The notes: generated from the letters alone by a model not told the origin. A stretch of DNA of 64,000 bases from Gigaspora margarita (GCA_009809945.1 WTPW01001658.1:27752-91751), one strand, 5' to 3'. Shown: positions 12,577-23,379, numbered from the stretch's first letter. Translations and numbers: made by a program.

Positions 12577-12832
12577 TCGGTCTTGACAAGGCTAACAGCC
12601 TCCGCCTGTGGACGTTTAAATAACTCTCAGTAAGTTGAGGGCTTTAAAAAGAGGAAAAAAGCTGTCACGGCAGGTCGCACCTGGGCTTCGTTGAAGTCGA
12701 GTGAGTTTTTATTAGATAGAGGAAAGTTGAAAATATAATGTATTATAAAGTAAACTCAAACTTGTATGTTTAAATCCTTATAATAAAAGCAGGGCCGCTA
12801 GTTAAAAAAAAAATAATAATAAATAAAAATTA

Positions 12833-13250
12833 CAGGGGCCTGGGACATCTTCGGATGGATCTATAATGATGAGAAGCCCTTATGCGTCGTGGCTTTGAAG
12901 TGGGCTATGTTAGAATCTCAATTTGAAATAACCGAAATCACAAGATGTAGTATGAAGATCTTGTCATATGAACTTGTGGTGCTAATAATAGGGCTACATA
13001 CCTTCGTTGTCTTCTGGCTCTCCGGTACTAGTGCAGTATGTCATTCTTAGGGACCCACAAGGCACCTAGGAAAAGTTGGCGCTCAGAACTCTTCGGAATC
13101 TGCTCATGAAGGATAATTTGGTAATATGGACAATCAAGTTGGGGTAGGAGTTTAATGATAGAAACTTGATAGTAGCAGATTGGATATACCAATTATCTGG
13201 ATTAAAAGAGTGAAAATAATCTAACAAGACATTACGATAGTAAAAAAAAA
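12833..13250 (+). mobile_element. A-tailed retroposed fragment or SINE-like element
   Basis: It starts at CAGGGGCCTGGGACATC, ends in a run of A, and is followed by AATAATAAATAAAAAT. That same A/T-rich target word lies immediately before it (end of the LINE's target duplication) and before the LINE itself. It therefore landed in, or was copied together with, the LINE target. Base composition is richer in G and C than the flanks. No Pol III B box like GGTTCRANNCC was seen, so it may be a 5'-truncated LINE tail of another family rather than a SINE. Confidence 0.6.
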
Positions 13251-13266
13251 AATAATAAATAAAAAT

Positions 13267-13885
13267 ATAAATTTTATATTACCATATGTGTCTGAAAATA
13301 AGCTACCTTTTTTGGCCAAAAAATTACATGAAAAAACGTGGGGTAGCTTATTTTTGAAATATAGAGTTTTTTGAAAAAATTAAAAAACGTACTAATAAAA
13401 AGTTATCCAAATGACACCAAATTTTTAATGTAGATGTATTTTAATGTCCTAAAGAAGTTTACTTAATGGCACTTTTGAGGTTTACTTAGTAAAATTTAGA
13501 CTTTATATGTAGCAACTGCTAACAGATTTTTTAAGATTTTTGAAAAAAATTAGGAAGTAGCTTTAGCTTATTTTCAGACATATATGGTAAATTGTAAAAC
13601 CTTGTAAAATTTTGTGAAATTTTGTAAAAACCTGGAAAACGTTCAAAAATTTGCAAAAAAACATTATTATATGAATATGTATATCATTTATTTATTTTTT
13701 AAAAAAATTTAAAATTTTGTGAAATATTGCAAAATATTGCAAAATAATTGCAAAATATTGTGATAATATACAAAATATTATCTTTTGCAACTCTGAAATA
13801 AAATAATTAGATAGATATTTGTTTTTGTTATTTGCTTTAATACAATATTTTGCAATATATTTCAATAATATACCATATTTTAATT
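13267..13885 (+). repeat. 2-kb repeat family, copy 1 (right part)
   Basis: After the retroposon insertions the 2-kb repeat resumes with AAATTGTAAAACCTTG, AAAAATTTGCAAAAA and iterated TGCAAAATATTGC motifs. This matches 22.05-22.14 kb and the inverted left end of the 56105-58032 copy. The TA-MITE at 13282-13587 is inserted near its start. The right end is not sharply defined. Confidence 0.6.
13282..13587. mobile_element. TA-MITE ('GTCTGAAAATAAGCTAC' family), copy 1
   Basis: This 306-bp element has ends CCATATGTGTCTGAAAATAAG and, inverted, CCATATATGTCTGAAAATAAG, flanked by TA on both sides. The interior holds a TTTGGCCAAAAA motif and an AAACGTGGGGTAGC segment. Other copies are at 25723-26035 and 31262-31580. 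The host site is the 2-kb repeat; the copy near 22.05 kb shows it unoccupied. Confidence 0.8.
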
Positions 13886-14393
13886 GGTTAAAAACACATA
13901 TGATTAGAAATTTTTAGTAAAGATCATTTAAAAAGTTTATCTGAAAATAAGCATACGTTATATATGAAAAGAGGTATTTATTTTTAGCAATTTACAGTAG
14001 TTAAAATTAATATTTAATTAATAATCTGCTAGTTATATAAAGAAATCATATAATACAATATTGTTATCCTATATCCACTTCTTAAAAATATTAGATAACT
14101 AAAGCTATCTTAGATAGTAAACACTTTATATAACCTTGTTACTGTGATTTATCTAAATCAAATGCAAAACTAACAAAGAAGATTTAAAGCAATTTGTAAT
14201 TACGAAAGAGACAACAATTAAAAGTATATAAAAATACTAATAGCTATTTAATTTGGATAATAAATAATTATTTTTATTCTTGAAAGAATATGAAAACTTA
14301 ATATTGAACTTAGGGTTTATATTTGAAACTTTAATATTTTTTGGTTTTTTACAAATATAATAAACTATATCTATTACATATGCAATATATGCT
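13886..14393. other. AT-rich non-coding stretch
   Basis: No gene, repeat family or structural motif could be assigned here. Confidence 0.4.
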
Positions 14394-14556
14394 ATATCTA
14401 TTAGAGGTCTTAGCTGGGTTGGGTTTGACCCAACCTAACTTGGGTCAAATCTAACTTGGATCAGGTTGGGTTAGATCAAACTCAGATCAGATCAGACTTA
14501 GGTCAGAAAAAACCTGGGATAGATCAGACCTGAATCAGATTATATGCAATGATCAC

Positions 14557-15155
14557 AAGTAGTTACTACATAGTAAAGTTCAAAATTTACTATATAAATC
14601 AATAAAACTTGCTTAAGTAAACTTGTTTGAGAGATCAAAATGCATATAGTTTAAAATTTTATTCAAATTAGAAAAATTTTTATTATTTGACTTTTAGTTT
14701 TTACATTCATCGATTATATTTTTTAAAAAAGATTCTAATTTTTTGTATTAAGTATAAAAATTAAAAGTCAAATAATAAAAATTTCTCTAATTTGAATAAA
14801 GATTTTAGTATATAGGGGTAAGTTAGTAGAAAAGAAACAATTTTTTCTAAGTAAAAGTTTTCTTGACTTTAAACTTAAAATATCTTAACAACTATCTTAA
14901 TAAATTTAATAAATTTTTTTTTATTTTAATTTTATATAATTTCAAAATTAAAATTAAAAATTTTTTAGCAATTTTGATTAAATAGTTGTTAAGGTATTTA
15001 AATTTAAAAATTAAAAAAAATTTATTAAAAATGCTTTGACCCTTTTCTACTGTCCCACCCCTATTACATTTTGTTCTTCCAAACAAGTTTATTTAAATAA
15101 AGTTTATTGCTTTATTTAGTAAAATTTAGACTTTACTATGTAGTAACTATAACCA
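14557..15155. repeat. Palindromic MITE, family A (copy 2), middle layer
   Basis: The GTTACTACATAGTAAAGTT end at the left and its complement at the right (ACTTTACTATGTAGTAACT) identify family A. Removing the inner insert (14815-15061) restores the typical 350-bp spacing of the family. It lies inside the hAT-type MITE 14402-15325. Confidence 0.75.
14815..15061. mobile_element. Palindromic TA-flanked MITE, innermost layer
   Basis: The ends GGGGTAAGTTAGTAGAAAAG and, inverted, GGGGTGGGACAGTAGAAAAG are flanked by TA. The arms are near-complementary (AACAACTAT and ATAGTTGTTAAG, and so on). Compared with the family A copies near 700-1000 and 16.9 kb, the site AGTATATGTGCATTTTGATC is interrupted here. 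Related palindromes occur near 35.9-36.1 kb and at 44461-44700. Confidence 0.75.
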
Positions 15156-15504
15156 ACCCAGTTGGGTTAGATTGGATCAGATCTGGGTCAGATTTGACAT
15201 GAGATGGACCAGACCCAGGTCGGGTTTGTTATTGGGTGGATCAGATATGAGTTAGGTTTTGACCCAAGTGGTTCTAATCTGAATTAGGCCCAAACCTGAT
15301 CCAACCTGACCCACTAAGACCTCTAATATCTATTCTACTAATAAAATATATAGTATATTTAATAAAAATAAAATATATAAAATAAATAATATATGTATAA
15401 TAAATAAATAAATAACAAATATGCTTTAAAAATGACATGTTTTTAAATGCCATATATGCACTTTTTTTATGTAGCAATCGCTTAGCCAATCAGATTGCAG
15501 ATCC

Positions 15505-16162
15505 TATCCCTTAGATTGTAACACAAGCAAATTTGCCTACGTATTTTAAAAATTTTAATAAAATTTTAATAAAATTTTAAATATTGATTTTAGCTATACC
15601 TTTTCTAAGTAAAAAATATTCTTTGAGTTTTGTTTTAATAACTTTGTTATAAAAATTTTTTAAAATTATTAGAAAACTTTAGTATAATCAAAGCTTAAAG
15701 TTCTTGTATTAGCAATTTTACTATTAAAATTTTCTTTAGATTTTCTTAAATTTTATATGTTCCCATCTATAAAAAAAAACTTTTACTTCTAATACATGTT
15801 TTGATTTTTACAAATAAATCATTAAAGTTGCAATAATAAAAGTTATCATCCTTTATATAAACTACAATATTGTCTTAAGAACTATAGCTTTAAAACTAAA
15901 ACTAAATAAGATTACAGAGAAATTGTGATAAAATTTTTTAAAAAATTATTTTTTTAAAGATATCTATTTTTAGCTTATATATAACTTAAAATTTTTTCTT
16001 ACAATATAAAAACTAATTTTGCAAAAAAGTAATCCATATTTTTAAATATAATTGTACAAAGTTTTATTTAATTATCTTGATATTTTAAAAAAGTAAATCA
16101 GAGCAAAAAAAGTGCAAAAACGCAGGCAAATTTGCTTGTGTCCTACTACAATCTAAGGGATA
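15505..16162 (+). mobile_element. 658-bp non-coding TIR element
   Basis: TATCCCTTAGATTGTA at the left is inverted at the right (TACAATCTAAGGGATA). Next to it are GCAAATTTGCC and its complement, forming about 40 bp of imperfect terminal inverted repeat. A truncated inverted copy lies at 2113-2875. The class is unresolved because no clear target duplication was found. Confidence 0.65.
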
Positions 16163-16615
16163 CTTGATTGGTAATTGGTTCTGATCTTGACAACTGGTAG
16201 TCATACAAAGATGATCTATAGCTCATTAGAACTATCTTGATGAGCTGAATCGAATAGTGGTTGTTTTATTGAATTCTAATTACTAGATCAAGAGTTATAT
16301 CCATTTTTGTATATTTTTATAGATTAACAATACAGTCTTCCTCCTTTACAATTACCTCCTTTATAGCCACAACCTCTATATAATCACACAAAATTTAACT
16401 CCTGTTTTTTTTATATATAAAATACCTTTATATAATGACAAATAGTTTATAATTACTATCACATTTTTTAGAAGCTTTTTAAAATCTTTTATTAGTAAAA
16501 ATACTCTTATATAATCACAACATTATATAAAAATTCAAGTTTTACTATTGCAAATTCCCAAAAATAAGCTATTTTTTTTTGGACAAAAAGTTATACAAGA
16601 AATAAATTGATATTT
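16163..16615. other. Repeat remnants
   Basis: Part of 16200-16310 (ATTACTAGATCAAGAGTTAT and a preceding imperfect hairpin) resembles an arm of the element at 20496-21026. No gene is visible. Confidence 0.4.
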
Positions 16616-16976
16616 AGTGATCGCAAGTAGTTGCTACATAGTAAAGTCCAAATTTACTATGCAAATCAATTATAATCGCTTAAGTAAACTTATTCAGAAG
16701 ATAATAATGCACATACTATAAAATTTTTATCAAAATTTAAGAGGTTTTTATTATTAAACTTTTAATTTTTACATCATCAAATATATTTTTTAAAAAAATT
16801 CTAATTTTTTTTGTTGAATGTAAAAATTAAATATCAAATAATAAATCTTCTCTGAATTGTATAAAGATTTCAATATATATGTATTTTGATCTTTTGAATA
16901 AGTTTACTTAAGCGATTATGATCGATTTACATAGTAGAATTTGGACTTTACTATGTAGTGACTATTATCAATCGCT
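16616..16976. repeat. Palindromic MITE, family A (copy 3)
   Basis: It has the same inverted ends (GTTGCTACATAGTAAAGTCC at the left and its near-complement at the right) and the same interior words as the other family A copies, with a centre near 16790. It is uninterrupted and serves as an empty-site reference for the nested copy at 14557-15155. Confidence 0.75.
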
Positions 16977-17720
16977 TTTTGGATAAAAAATTTTTTTTGT
17001 TTTTTTAGTAACTATTTGTAAATATAAAATATTTACTTTTATATAATTACATTATAAATATTTTATATATCATTATGACTATATAGGATATATATTTATA
17101 ATCACACTCATTTATAATCACATATTTTCATGATACAAACTGCGTAATTATAGAGGAGAAAGACTATATTATATAGATAAGATATAAATTGAAATTTTCA
17201 AATTATATATAAAGTTACAAAATTTTTTATACAAATATAGTATTAAAGTAGTACTAATAATAGAACAAAAATTATATGCTTTTATTTATAAGATTGTTAA
17301 ATTTTTTTGGTAATTTTTATTTTGTAAGCATATAATATTTACTATGATAAATCTTGTCTTATAAAATAATTATTAATATTTCATTTTTTAATGCATTTTA
17401 CTTTAATTTTAGGGTTTTAGAAGTATATTACAATTAAAAATAATACTTTTTGGTTTCCTCTAGTCTTCTTAAACTAAAAATTTAATCTTTTAGTTTAAAA
17501 TAGAAAAGTATGAGATAAAATATCACATTTTCTTTCTGTAGCGGTTTAATAGTTAGCTTTGACTGCAAGTGATAGGCTCACCCTATTGCATAGATTATTA
17601 GATGATTAGTTAGAAATTTTAAATATAGTATTTCTTTATATATCATCCTGATATAATGTAACTTACTATCTTATTCCTGTACTTGACATTAACAAATAAA
17701 AAAAATAATAATAATAATAA
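16977..17720. other. AT-rich non-coding stretch
   Basis: There is no recognisable gene. It ends in an AATAATAATAATAATAATA microsatellite directly before the pogo-like MITE. Confidence 0.45.
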
Positions 17721-17722
17721 TA

Positions 17723-17919
17723 CAGTCGGACCTCTCTAAATGCAACCTCCCTAAATGCATATCTAAGTAAAATCTCCCTAAATGCATGGCTTTTTTTCGG
17801 CCCAACTTAATATAACACTTATAGATTTTTACCTCCCTAAATGCATAACCTCTCTAAATGCATGTTTTTGAAAATTTTTACTATAGTCCCGACACTATGC
17901 ATTTAGAGAGGTCTGACTG
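17723..17919. mobile_element. pogo-like TA-MITE, 197 bp
   Basis: The ends CAGTCGGACCTCTCTAAATG and, inverted, CAGTCAGACCTCTCTAAATG are flanked by TA on each side. CAGT-starting termini with TA duplications are characteristic of pogo/Tigger-type Tc1-mariner elements. Internal CTCCCTAAATGCAT words repeat the terminal motif. The same family occurs at 36160-39829, 45545-45735 and 47181-47521. Confidence 0.85.
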
Positions 17920-17955
17920 TACCAAGAACCAGATCTACAAATTGTTACTATAATA

Positions 17956-18964
17956 CATATCAACTCTTTCCAACGATCACTTGTACACACAATTTTAAAA
18001 TTTTTTTTTAAAAAATTTATATAATCGAAAGAACTGATAAGCCATAAGACGGCATCTATTATTTAGGGATAGAGTTCATAGACTATCTGCTAGTAGCTTC
18101 AGAGTTTATCACTCACCGCAGGGATAGCACTTGTCATTTAGAGGCAAAGTTTATAGACTGCCTGCTGACAAGCTCAGAGCTTATCACTCACCGAAAAGAA
18201 ATGTGTCTCTTCAATAAGAGGAAATAAGAGGATATGAAGTTTTTAAAGAAGAAACCATACTCTTTTACTATTACAAGTGAAAATACTGATGTCGATATTT
18301 TTTGTATTTTGAAAATTGCAAAAGTGGGCTTTTTGGCATACCCCCTCCAAAAGATCAGCAGTGTTTACTCCATCCAAATTGGGAAGGCACCGACTATATT
18401 GGAATCACGTCACGTGAAGTCATTTGGAGAAACCGCTAGAGTAGTTTTCAGAACTTTCTTTTTTCTTTTCTCTTTTTCTTTAGTACATGTCAGATTACTT
18501 TGTTCTTTTTTTTGCTTTTTTCATTTTCATTCAATTATAATTGAATCATATTTAGGATTTTTGTTTTTTCTTTTGTTTTTTGTTGTTCTTTTTGTTTTTT
18601 CTTTTTTTCATCTCCTAAATATTTGTAGTTTCTTTTGTAAATATGGCATGTATTTTTTTTCCTATATAAGAGTAAGAGATAAACTATTCTGCACGAACCT
18701 AGGTGGAAGAAGTTTTAAAGAAAGGATAGGTAGTCTTGACAAGGCATACAATGGCCAGTTAGTGATCATCAGGAGCTAATCATTTAAAATTCTTAGTAAG
18801 TTAAGAATCCAAGGTGAAACAGAAAGTTGGTATGGCAGGTCACATTGGGCATTTGCTTGGTAAGTCTTTATTAGATAGAACATAGACAAGTAGAATATAC
18901 ATTAGTGTGTTTACTTTGTAGTTCAGATAAATAATAAAGGCAGGACTGCTGAATTTAAAAAAAA
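17956..18964 (+). mobile_element. LINE-derived short retroposon with 17-bp target duplication
   Basis: It is flanked by a perfect 17-bp direct repeat starting AAATTGTTACTATAATA (17939-17955 and 18965-18981), and its 3' end is A-rich. The last 200 bp match the 3' end of the LINE at 12.57-12.80 kb (shared words include GGCAGGTC, TTTTTATTAGATAGA and AATAAAGGCAGG). The first 40 bp (CTTGTACACACAATTTT) resemble the LINE 5' end. It keeps both LINE ends but lacks the LINE coding regions, so it looks like a non-autonomous derivative. A 70-bp tandem duplication (CTTATCACTCACCG) lies at 18050-18200. A 181-codon frame at 18234-18779 inside it has no recognised domain and is largely T-rich. Confidence 0.8.
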
Positions 18965-19002
18965 AAATTGTTACTATAATAATTACAATATACAAGTATA
19001 GA

Positions 19003-19455
19003 ATCTTAATTAATAATCTGTTAGTCAACAGATGCATGATCATAGTATAATATAATACAAATTATTATGTAAATTACTTATAGACAAAATACTACAATTA
19101 CCCAAAAAAAAAAATATTTTTTTACTAAGTTAATAGCCAATGTCTACTAATTAAAAGATGTAGAGCTCATTGAAATGCATTTAATAGTATTTTGATTATT
19201 AAAATTGGCCTAGTATATACAAAGATATCATTAAAAAACGATTGGCTAATTATGTAAAATTCTATAAAATTTTATATAGTTGGCCAATTGTTTTTTAATG
19301 ATAACTTAGCATTTACTAGGCCAACTTTAATAGTCTCACCTTCTTAGATTTGTTATAATAAGCTCTACAACTTTTAATTAGTGAGCATTGGCTATTAACT
19401 TAGTAAAAAATATTTTACTTGGCTGATTGTGGCATTCTGCTATAATAATTTATAT
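19003..19455. repeat. Foldback element, family B (copy 1)
   Basis: This large imperfect palindrome is centred near 19272. Its arms contain CTAATTAAAAGATGTAGAGC, AAAATTGGCCTAGTA and AAAAAACGATTGGC with complements in the other arm. The arms are diverged, unlike those of the copy at 30062-30605. It has no coding capacity. Confidence 0.7.
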
Positions 19456-19469
19456 TATAAATAGAAATG

Positions 19470-19645
19470 CTACAATTACTCAAAAAAAATTTTTTTATTA
19501 ACTTAATAGCCAATACCCTCTAATTGAAAGTTATAAAGCTCATTATAACAAATTTAAAAGAGGTAAGATTATTAAAATTGGCCCAGTAAATGCTAAATTA
19601 TCATCAAAAAATGATTGGCTAATTATATAAAATTGTATATTATCA
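19470..19645 (+). repeat. Foldback family B, single arm
   Basis: Only the left arm of the family B palindrome is present (TTAACTTAATAGCC, CTCTAATTGAAAGTT, AAAATTGGCCCAGTA, AAAAAATGATTGGC). It directly follows the full copy, as if a second insertion had been cut at its centre. Confidence 0.6.
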
Positions 19646-19786
19646 GGAAATTTTTAAACAGATATTGATCAATATATAACTGTTAATCATTTTATATTGA
19701 TTAAAAAATAGCGATATATATTGATTAACTGGTTAAAAAATTAATATATATCTATAATCAATATATATTATTTTCGATATAAATTA

Positions 19787-19947
19787 GGGCGCTGACATTT
19801 ATTACCTAATATCCATTTACTATAGGGGCTTATACCCCACCCTCAGGTAAGATTTTATTTTAGCCAATCAAATTTAACTAACTAACTAAGATAAGATTTT
19901 TTTGACCCCCCACCCCCTAAAATATTACCTAATAAATGTCAGCACCC
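19787..19947. mobile_element. TTA-flanked MITE (PIF/Harbinger-like), copy 1
   Basis: The ends GGGCGCTGACATTTATTA and, inverted, GGGTGCTGACATTTATTA are flanked by TTA on both sides. A 3-bp TTA/TAA duplication is the PIF/Harbinger hallmark. The interior contains AGCCAATCAAATTTAA. Other copies: 24750-24903, 35711-35890 and 55300-55461. Confidence 0.8.
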
Positions 19948-20079
19948 TTATTATTATCTATAAATTGATTATAATCATAATTATTTGGATCGATATATAA
20001 TGATTAACAGATCTTTAACGATTATATAGTCTAGATATTTTTTTGTGACTACTATTTAACTTTATGTATTATGATCTAT

Positions 20080-22150
20080 TAAAAAATTTATATGTGTGAA
20101 ATATTTTGAAGATCTTGTGCATCACAAGATAAGTGAAATATATTTTAAAATATTTTAGATCTAATATTTTGAAATATTTTAGAACCAGAAAACCAAGCTG
20201 GTCAGTGGATCTATAGCCTGGATTATACCAAGGACATATTTGACTAATATTTTCAAAATATTTCAAAATATTTTGATAATCATAGTACAAGCTTAGATTA
20301 GATCTTTGTTTCTTTTTTTTGTTTATAATTTAGATCTTTTATTAATTTTATATTGTTTTTTTATTTTTATTTTTTTTTTAGTTTCGTTTCATTTTTTGTT
20401 TTATTTTGTTTTTTTATTTTTTTACTTTTTTTATTATTTTTTAATTTTTTATTTTATTTCTACAAAAAATACCAACTTTAACTTTTTGGCACTTTGGGGT
20501 ATCCATAAATAACATTATGTACCTCTACATAGTAGCTCTTGACCCCCCTTCTCTATCTATATAAAAAAAATTTTAGAAATCCATATATTTATATATATAA
20601 TTTTACAAAAACCTGGATATATTATGACCAAGTGATCCAATCTGGATGATTTTGGTACCATTCGATTCATCTCCATGAGACGAATACAATAGTACCAAAA
20701 TTATTTTATTTAGATTACTGGATCAAGAGTTATTCGCAAAATACTATTGATTTTATAGTAATTTTATAAAAAAACATAATAACCAATAGCATTTTTTTAA
20801 TAAAACGTGATCCAGTAATCCAAATCAAATGATTTTGGTACCATTCAAATCCTCTCATCGAGACGATCCGAATGGTACCAAAATCATCCAATTTAGACCC
20901 CTGGATCAAGTTTTAGACAAATTTTTATAAAAAAATTCTGTTATATTTTTTTGATCTTCTACTTATTAAAAATTGTTATATTTTGGGAGACCCCTCCTCA
21001 AATATAACATTATTTATGGATGCCCCTTTTGCAAGAAATCCAACAACTTTTTGATACTTTGCGCACTCCAACTCAGCCTTCCAACACTTTGCAAGAACAC
21101 ACAACTGATCTTACCAAGCAATTCTTAAATTTTGAAAAATACTTCTTTAAAGAAATAAAGATTTAGTTGGTGCTTCATTTATTTTTTTGTTTGATATTTT
21201 TTGTTCTTTTTGTTTTGTTTTTGTTTTTTTTTTATTTTTTTTATTAATTTAATTTATTCTGACACTTTGCAAAAAAAATAGCCTAGGCTTTTTTAACACA
21301 TTGCAAGCAAACCTAGACTTTTTTAGCACTTTGCAAGAATATATACAACATGATTTTGGCAATTTCTGTTACAAACTCTATTTCAGAGAAATGGAGATTT
21401 GGGTTTATTTTTTTATTCAGATTGCTTACATTTTATTTTTATTTTGTTTTCGTTTTACTTATTTTATTAATTTTTTTATTTTATTCTGGCACTTTGCGAA
21501 ATCTTTGATGATTTCTAAATTGCAAAAACACAAACTCTTACTTCAAAGAAATGAAGATTTGGGGGTTTGTTTATTTTTTTATTTAGTTTTGCTTACATTT
21601 TTGTTTTTTATTTGATTTTTTTTTTACTTATTTTTTTAATTTTATTTTTTTATTTATTCCTGACTTTCTTTAGAACTTTGCAAAAAAATGATTTGACTTT
21701 TTTGGCACTTTACAAGAAACCAACTCTAACTTCTTTAGCACTTTGCAAAAAGTAGCAAATATAAGTGAATAACAAAAAAAAAAAAATAATAGCTAACTAC
21801 AGATAAAGAAAATAAATGTGTTGGGCTAGTATTTTTATAGAGTTAGATGTAATGAAGTGCGAAAGTAGTTTAAAATATTACTTTTTTTTTATTTTCAATT
21901 TTTTTTTGTTTTTTTTTTGGGTTCATCTTTTTGGTTTTATTTTTTTTTGTTTTTTTTTTATAATAATATATAATAAAATATGTAATATTGATTAAAAATG
22001 TACATTTAATTTAAAATAATATATAATAATAATAAATAAATAAATTTATACTAAATTGCAAAACCTTGCGAAAACTTGCAAAAATCTGTAAAGCATTTAA
22101 AAATTTGCAAAAAGCATTATTATGTGAATATAATATTATTAATTGATATT
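20080..22150 (+). repeat. 2-kb low-complexity repeat family, copy 2
   Basis: It starts with iterated GAAATATTTTGAAAT-type words and a segment with ACCAAGCTGGTCAGTGG, continues through T-rich tracts with ACTTTGCAAGAACAC repeats, and ends in AAATTTGCAAAAAGC. It is interrupted by the element 20496-21026. Short T-rich frames in it (for example 21301-21755) encode only hydrophobic low-complexity peptides and are not called as genes. Confidence 0.7.
20496..21026. mobile_element. 531-bp TIR element with hairpins inside each arm
   Basis: GGGGTATCCATAAATAA and, inverted, GGGGCATCCATAAATAA form the ends; the interrupted host word is CACTTTGCAAG, so a short TTT duplication is likely. Each arm holds its own imperfect hairpin around a GAGACGA centre, with TTTGGTACCATTCGA and complementary TGGTACCAAAAT words. 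The whole can therefore fold into a branched, cross-like structure. It is non-coding and the superfamily was not assigned. Confidence 0.7.
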
Positions 22151-22295
22151 ATATTAGATATATATTAATTAATATCTATATTAGATATATATCAATTATT
22201 ATCACTATCAATAAAACTCAACAGGGATGATATATATCGATATATATCTTATCAGTTAGTAATCGATATATATCTATATATAAAATTTGCTAATA

Positions 22296-23000
22296 GACCT
22301 GTAGGCTAATAGCACAGTGGTTAGCACTTTGGGGTCATACTAGCAAGATCGCTAGTTCGAGTCTAGTGGATGACAAAATCTGTGCCAGGGCCATGAATAA
22401 CAATGATCTATGATGAAGAGTTGCACATCTTTCCCATTCCTGAACAAGCTACTACAATAGCAACAAGTTGCGTAATATAGCTACTAAATCATACGATATC
22501 CAAAAAAAAAAATAATCTAACAAAAAATATTGTAAACATAAGAACAGAACCCTGAGCTATTGATAAATAGATCAGAGAAATTTAAAAAAGGAAATTTTGG
22601 TAAAAAATCACTAAAACATTGTATTTTTAAATAGTAAATTTTGCAAATTTTTATCAAAAATAAGCATTCTTGAGCCAAATTTTGTATAAAAATAAGCAAA
22701 CTACCTATTTATATATAGCTTGGGTCCTATAAGGACCATCCATTTAATAAAGACGATTCAGCTAGCAGGCCATATGAGCTAAGGAACTGCGAACCTGATA
22801 ATAAGATCTATACCGCAAGGCCAGGAACCCAGAACATCAAGTGACAGACTTAGCAAGCATGGGTAATCCCTTTAGTATGGTAATGAAATTAGGGGCCAAC
22901 GCCCATCTATTGATCTCTGCAAAATGATACTCTGGCCTTTAAGAAATATAACAGATCCTAAAAATATCTAAGGACCTTCAGAATAGTGAAGAGAGAAAAA
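22296..23000 (+). mobile_element. tRNA-headed SINE with 14-bp target duplication
   Basis: The head carries a Pol III A box (TAGCACAGTGGTTAGCA, from 22310) and a B box (AGTTCGAGTCT, 22354-22364) spaced as in tRNA genes. Its T-arm-like fold supports a tRNA origin. The element ends in an A run and is flanked by AAAATTTGCTAATA (22282-22295 and 23001-23014). An internal A run near 22501, followed by unrelated AT-rich sequence to about 22710, suggests either a second insertion or a composite body. Confidence 0.7.
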
Positions 23001-23014
23001 AAAATTTGCTAATA

Positions 23015-23290
23015 ATAACCAAAGCTTTGTTTATATAAAATTCTATATAGTTAGCCAATCATTTTTTAATGATATCTACTAGGCTAATTTTAATAATCTA
23101 ACTATTGTTAAATGCATCTCAATAAGTTCTACAACTTTCAATTAGTGGTTATTAGCTATTAATAGTAAAAAAAATATTTTTCTTGGGTGATCATGGTATT
23201 TCGTCTATAAGTAATTTATATAGTAATTTGTATTATGTTATACTATGATCATACACCTGTTGACTAGCAGATCATCAATTAATATATAGT
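23015..23290 (-). repeat. Foldback family B, single right arm
   Basis: Only the right half of the family B palindrome is present, from its centre (TTTATATAAAATTCTATATAG) to the outer end (GACTAGCAGATCATCAATTAA). Words such as TTCTACAACTTTCAATTAGTG match the intact copy at 30062-30605. Confidence 0.65.
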
Positions 23291-23379
23291 AAATTGTTAT
23301 ATATTGTGTAACTATATAAAGATTTGTATTATCTAATCTTTTTTTTTATAGTTGGTTTAATACCTATTGACATGCTTAA

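Larger units (their letters stand above)
5171..12811 (+). mobile_element. LINE (non-LTR retrotransposon), near full length, dead
   Basis: This element of about 7.6 kb carries ORF1 (5673-7070), ORF2 (7163-12576), a roughly 200-bp 3' region and a short A tail. A direct repeat of 20 bp (5151-5170 and 12813-12832) flanks it; the repeat is A/T-rich but ends exactly where the flanks diverge. The 5' region begins near GCTCAAAAAAAACTCTC and holds no long frame for about 500 bp. The sequence is clearly richer in G and C than its surroundings. Premature stops and frameshifts in both ORFs, plus loss of the reverse transcriptase catalytic aspartates, show that it can no longer move by itself. Domain order ORF1(RRM)/EN-RT-RNase H-CCHC places it near the I/jockey-type LINEs. 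Confidence 0.9.
14402..15325. mobile_element. hAT-type MITE with 8-bp duplication, outer layer of a nest
   Basis: The termini TAGAGGTCTTAG are inverted repeats flanked by a perfect 8-bp duplication, ATATCTAT (14394-14401 and 15326-15333). The subterminal parts contain many short GGGTTGGGTTTGACCC, GGATCAGGTTGGG and GATCAGATC variants on both sides, a clustering of transposase-binding-like words common in hAT elements. Two other MITEs (14557-15155 and 14815-15061) are nested inside. It is non-coding. Confidence 0.85.

Noticed and set aside
18234-18779. 181-codon frame as a host gene
   Set aside because: It lies wholly inside a retroposon with a 17-bp target duplication, is partly poly-F from T runs, and has no recognised domain.
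22296-22370. Functional tRNA gene
   Set aside because: A and B boxes are present, but the acceptor stem does not pair and the unit continues into a SINE body with an A tail and a target duplication.
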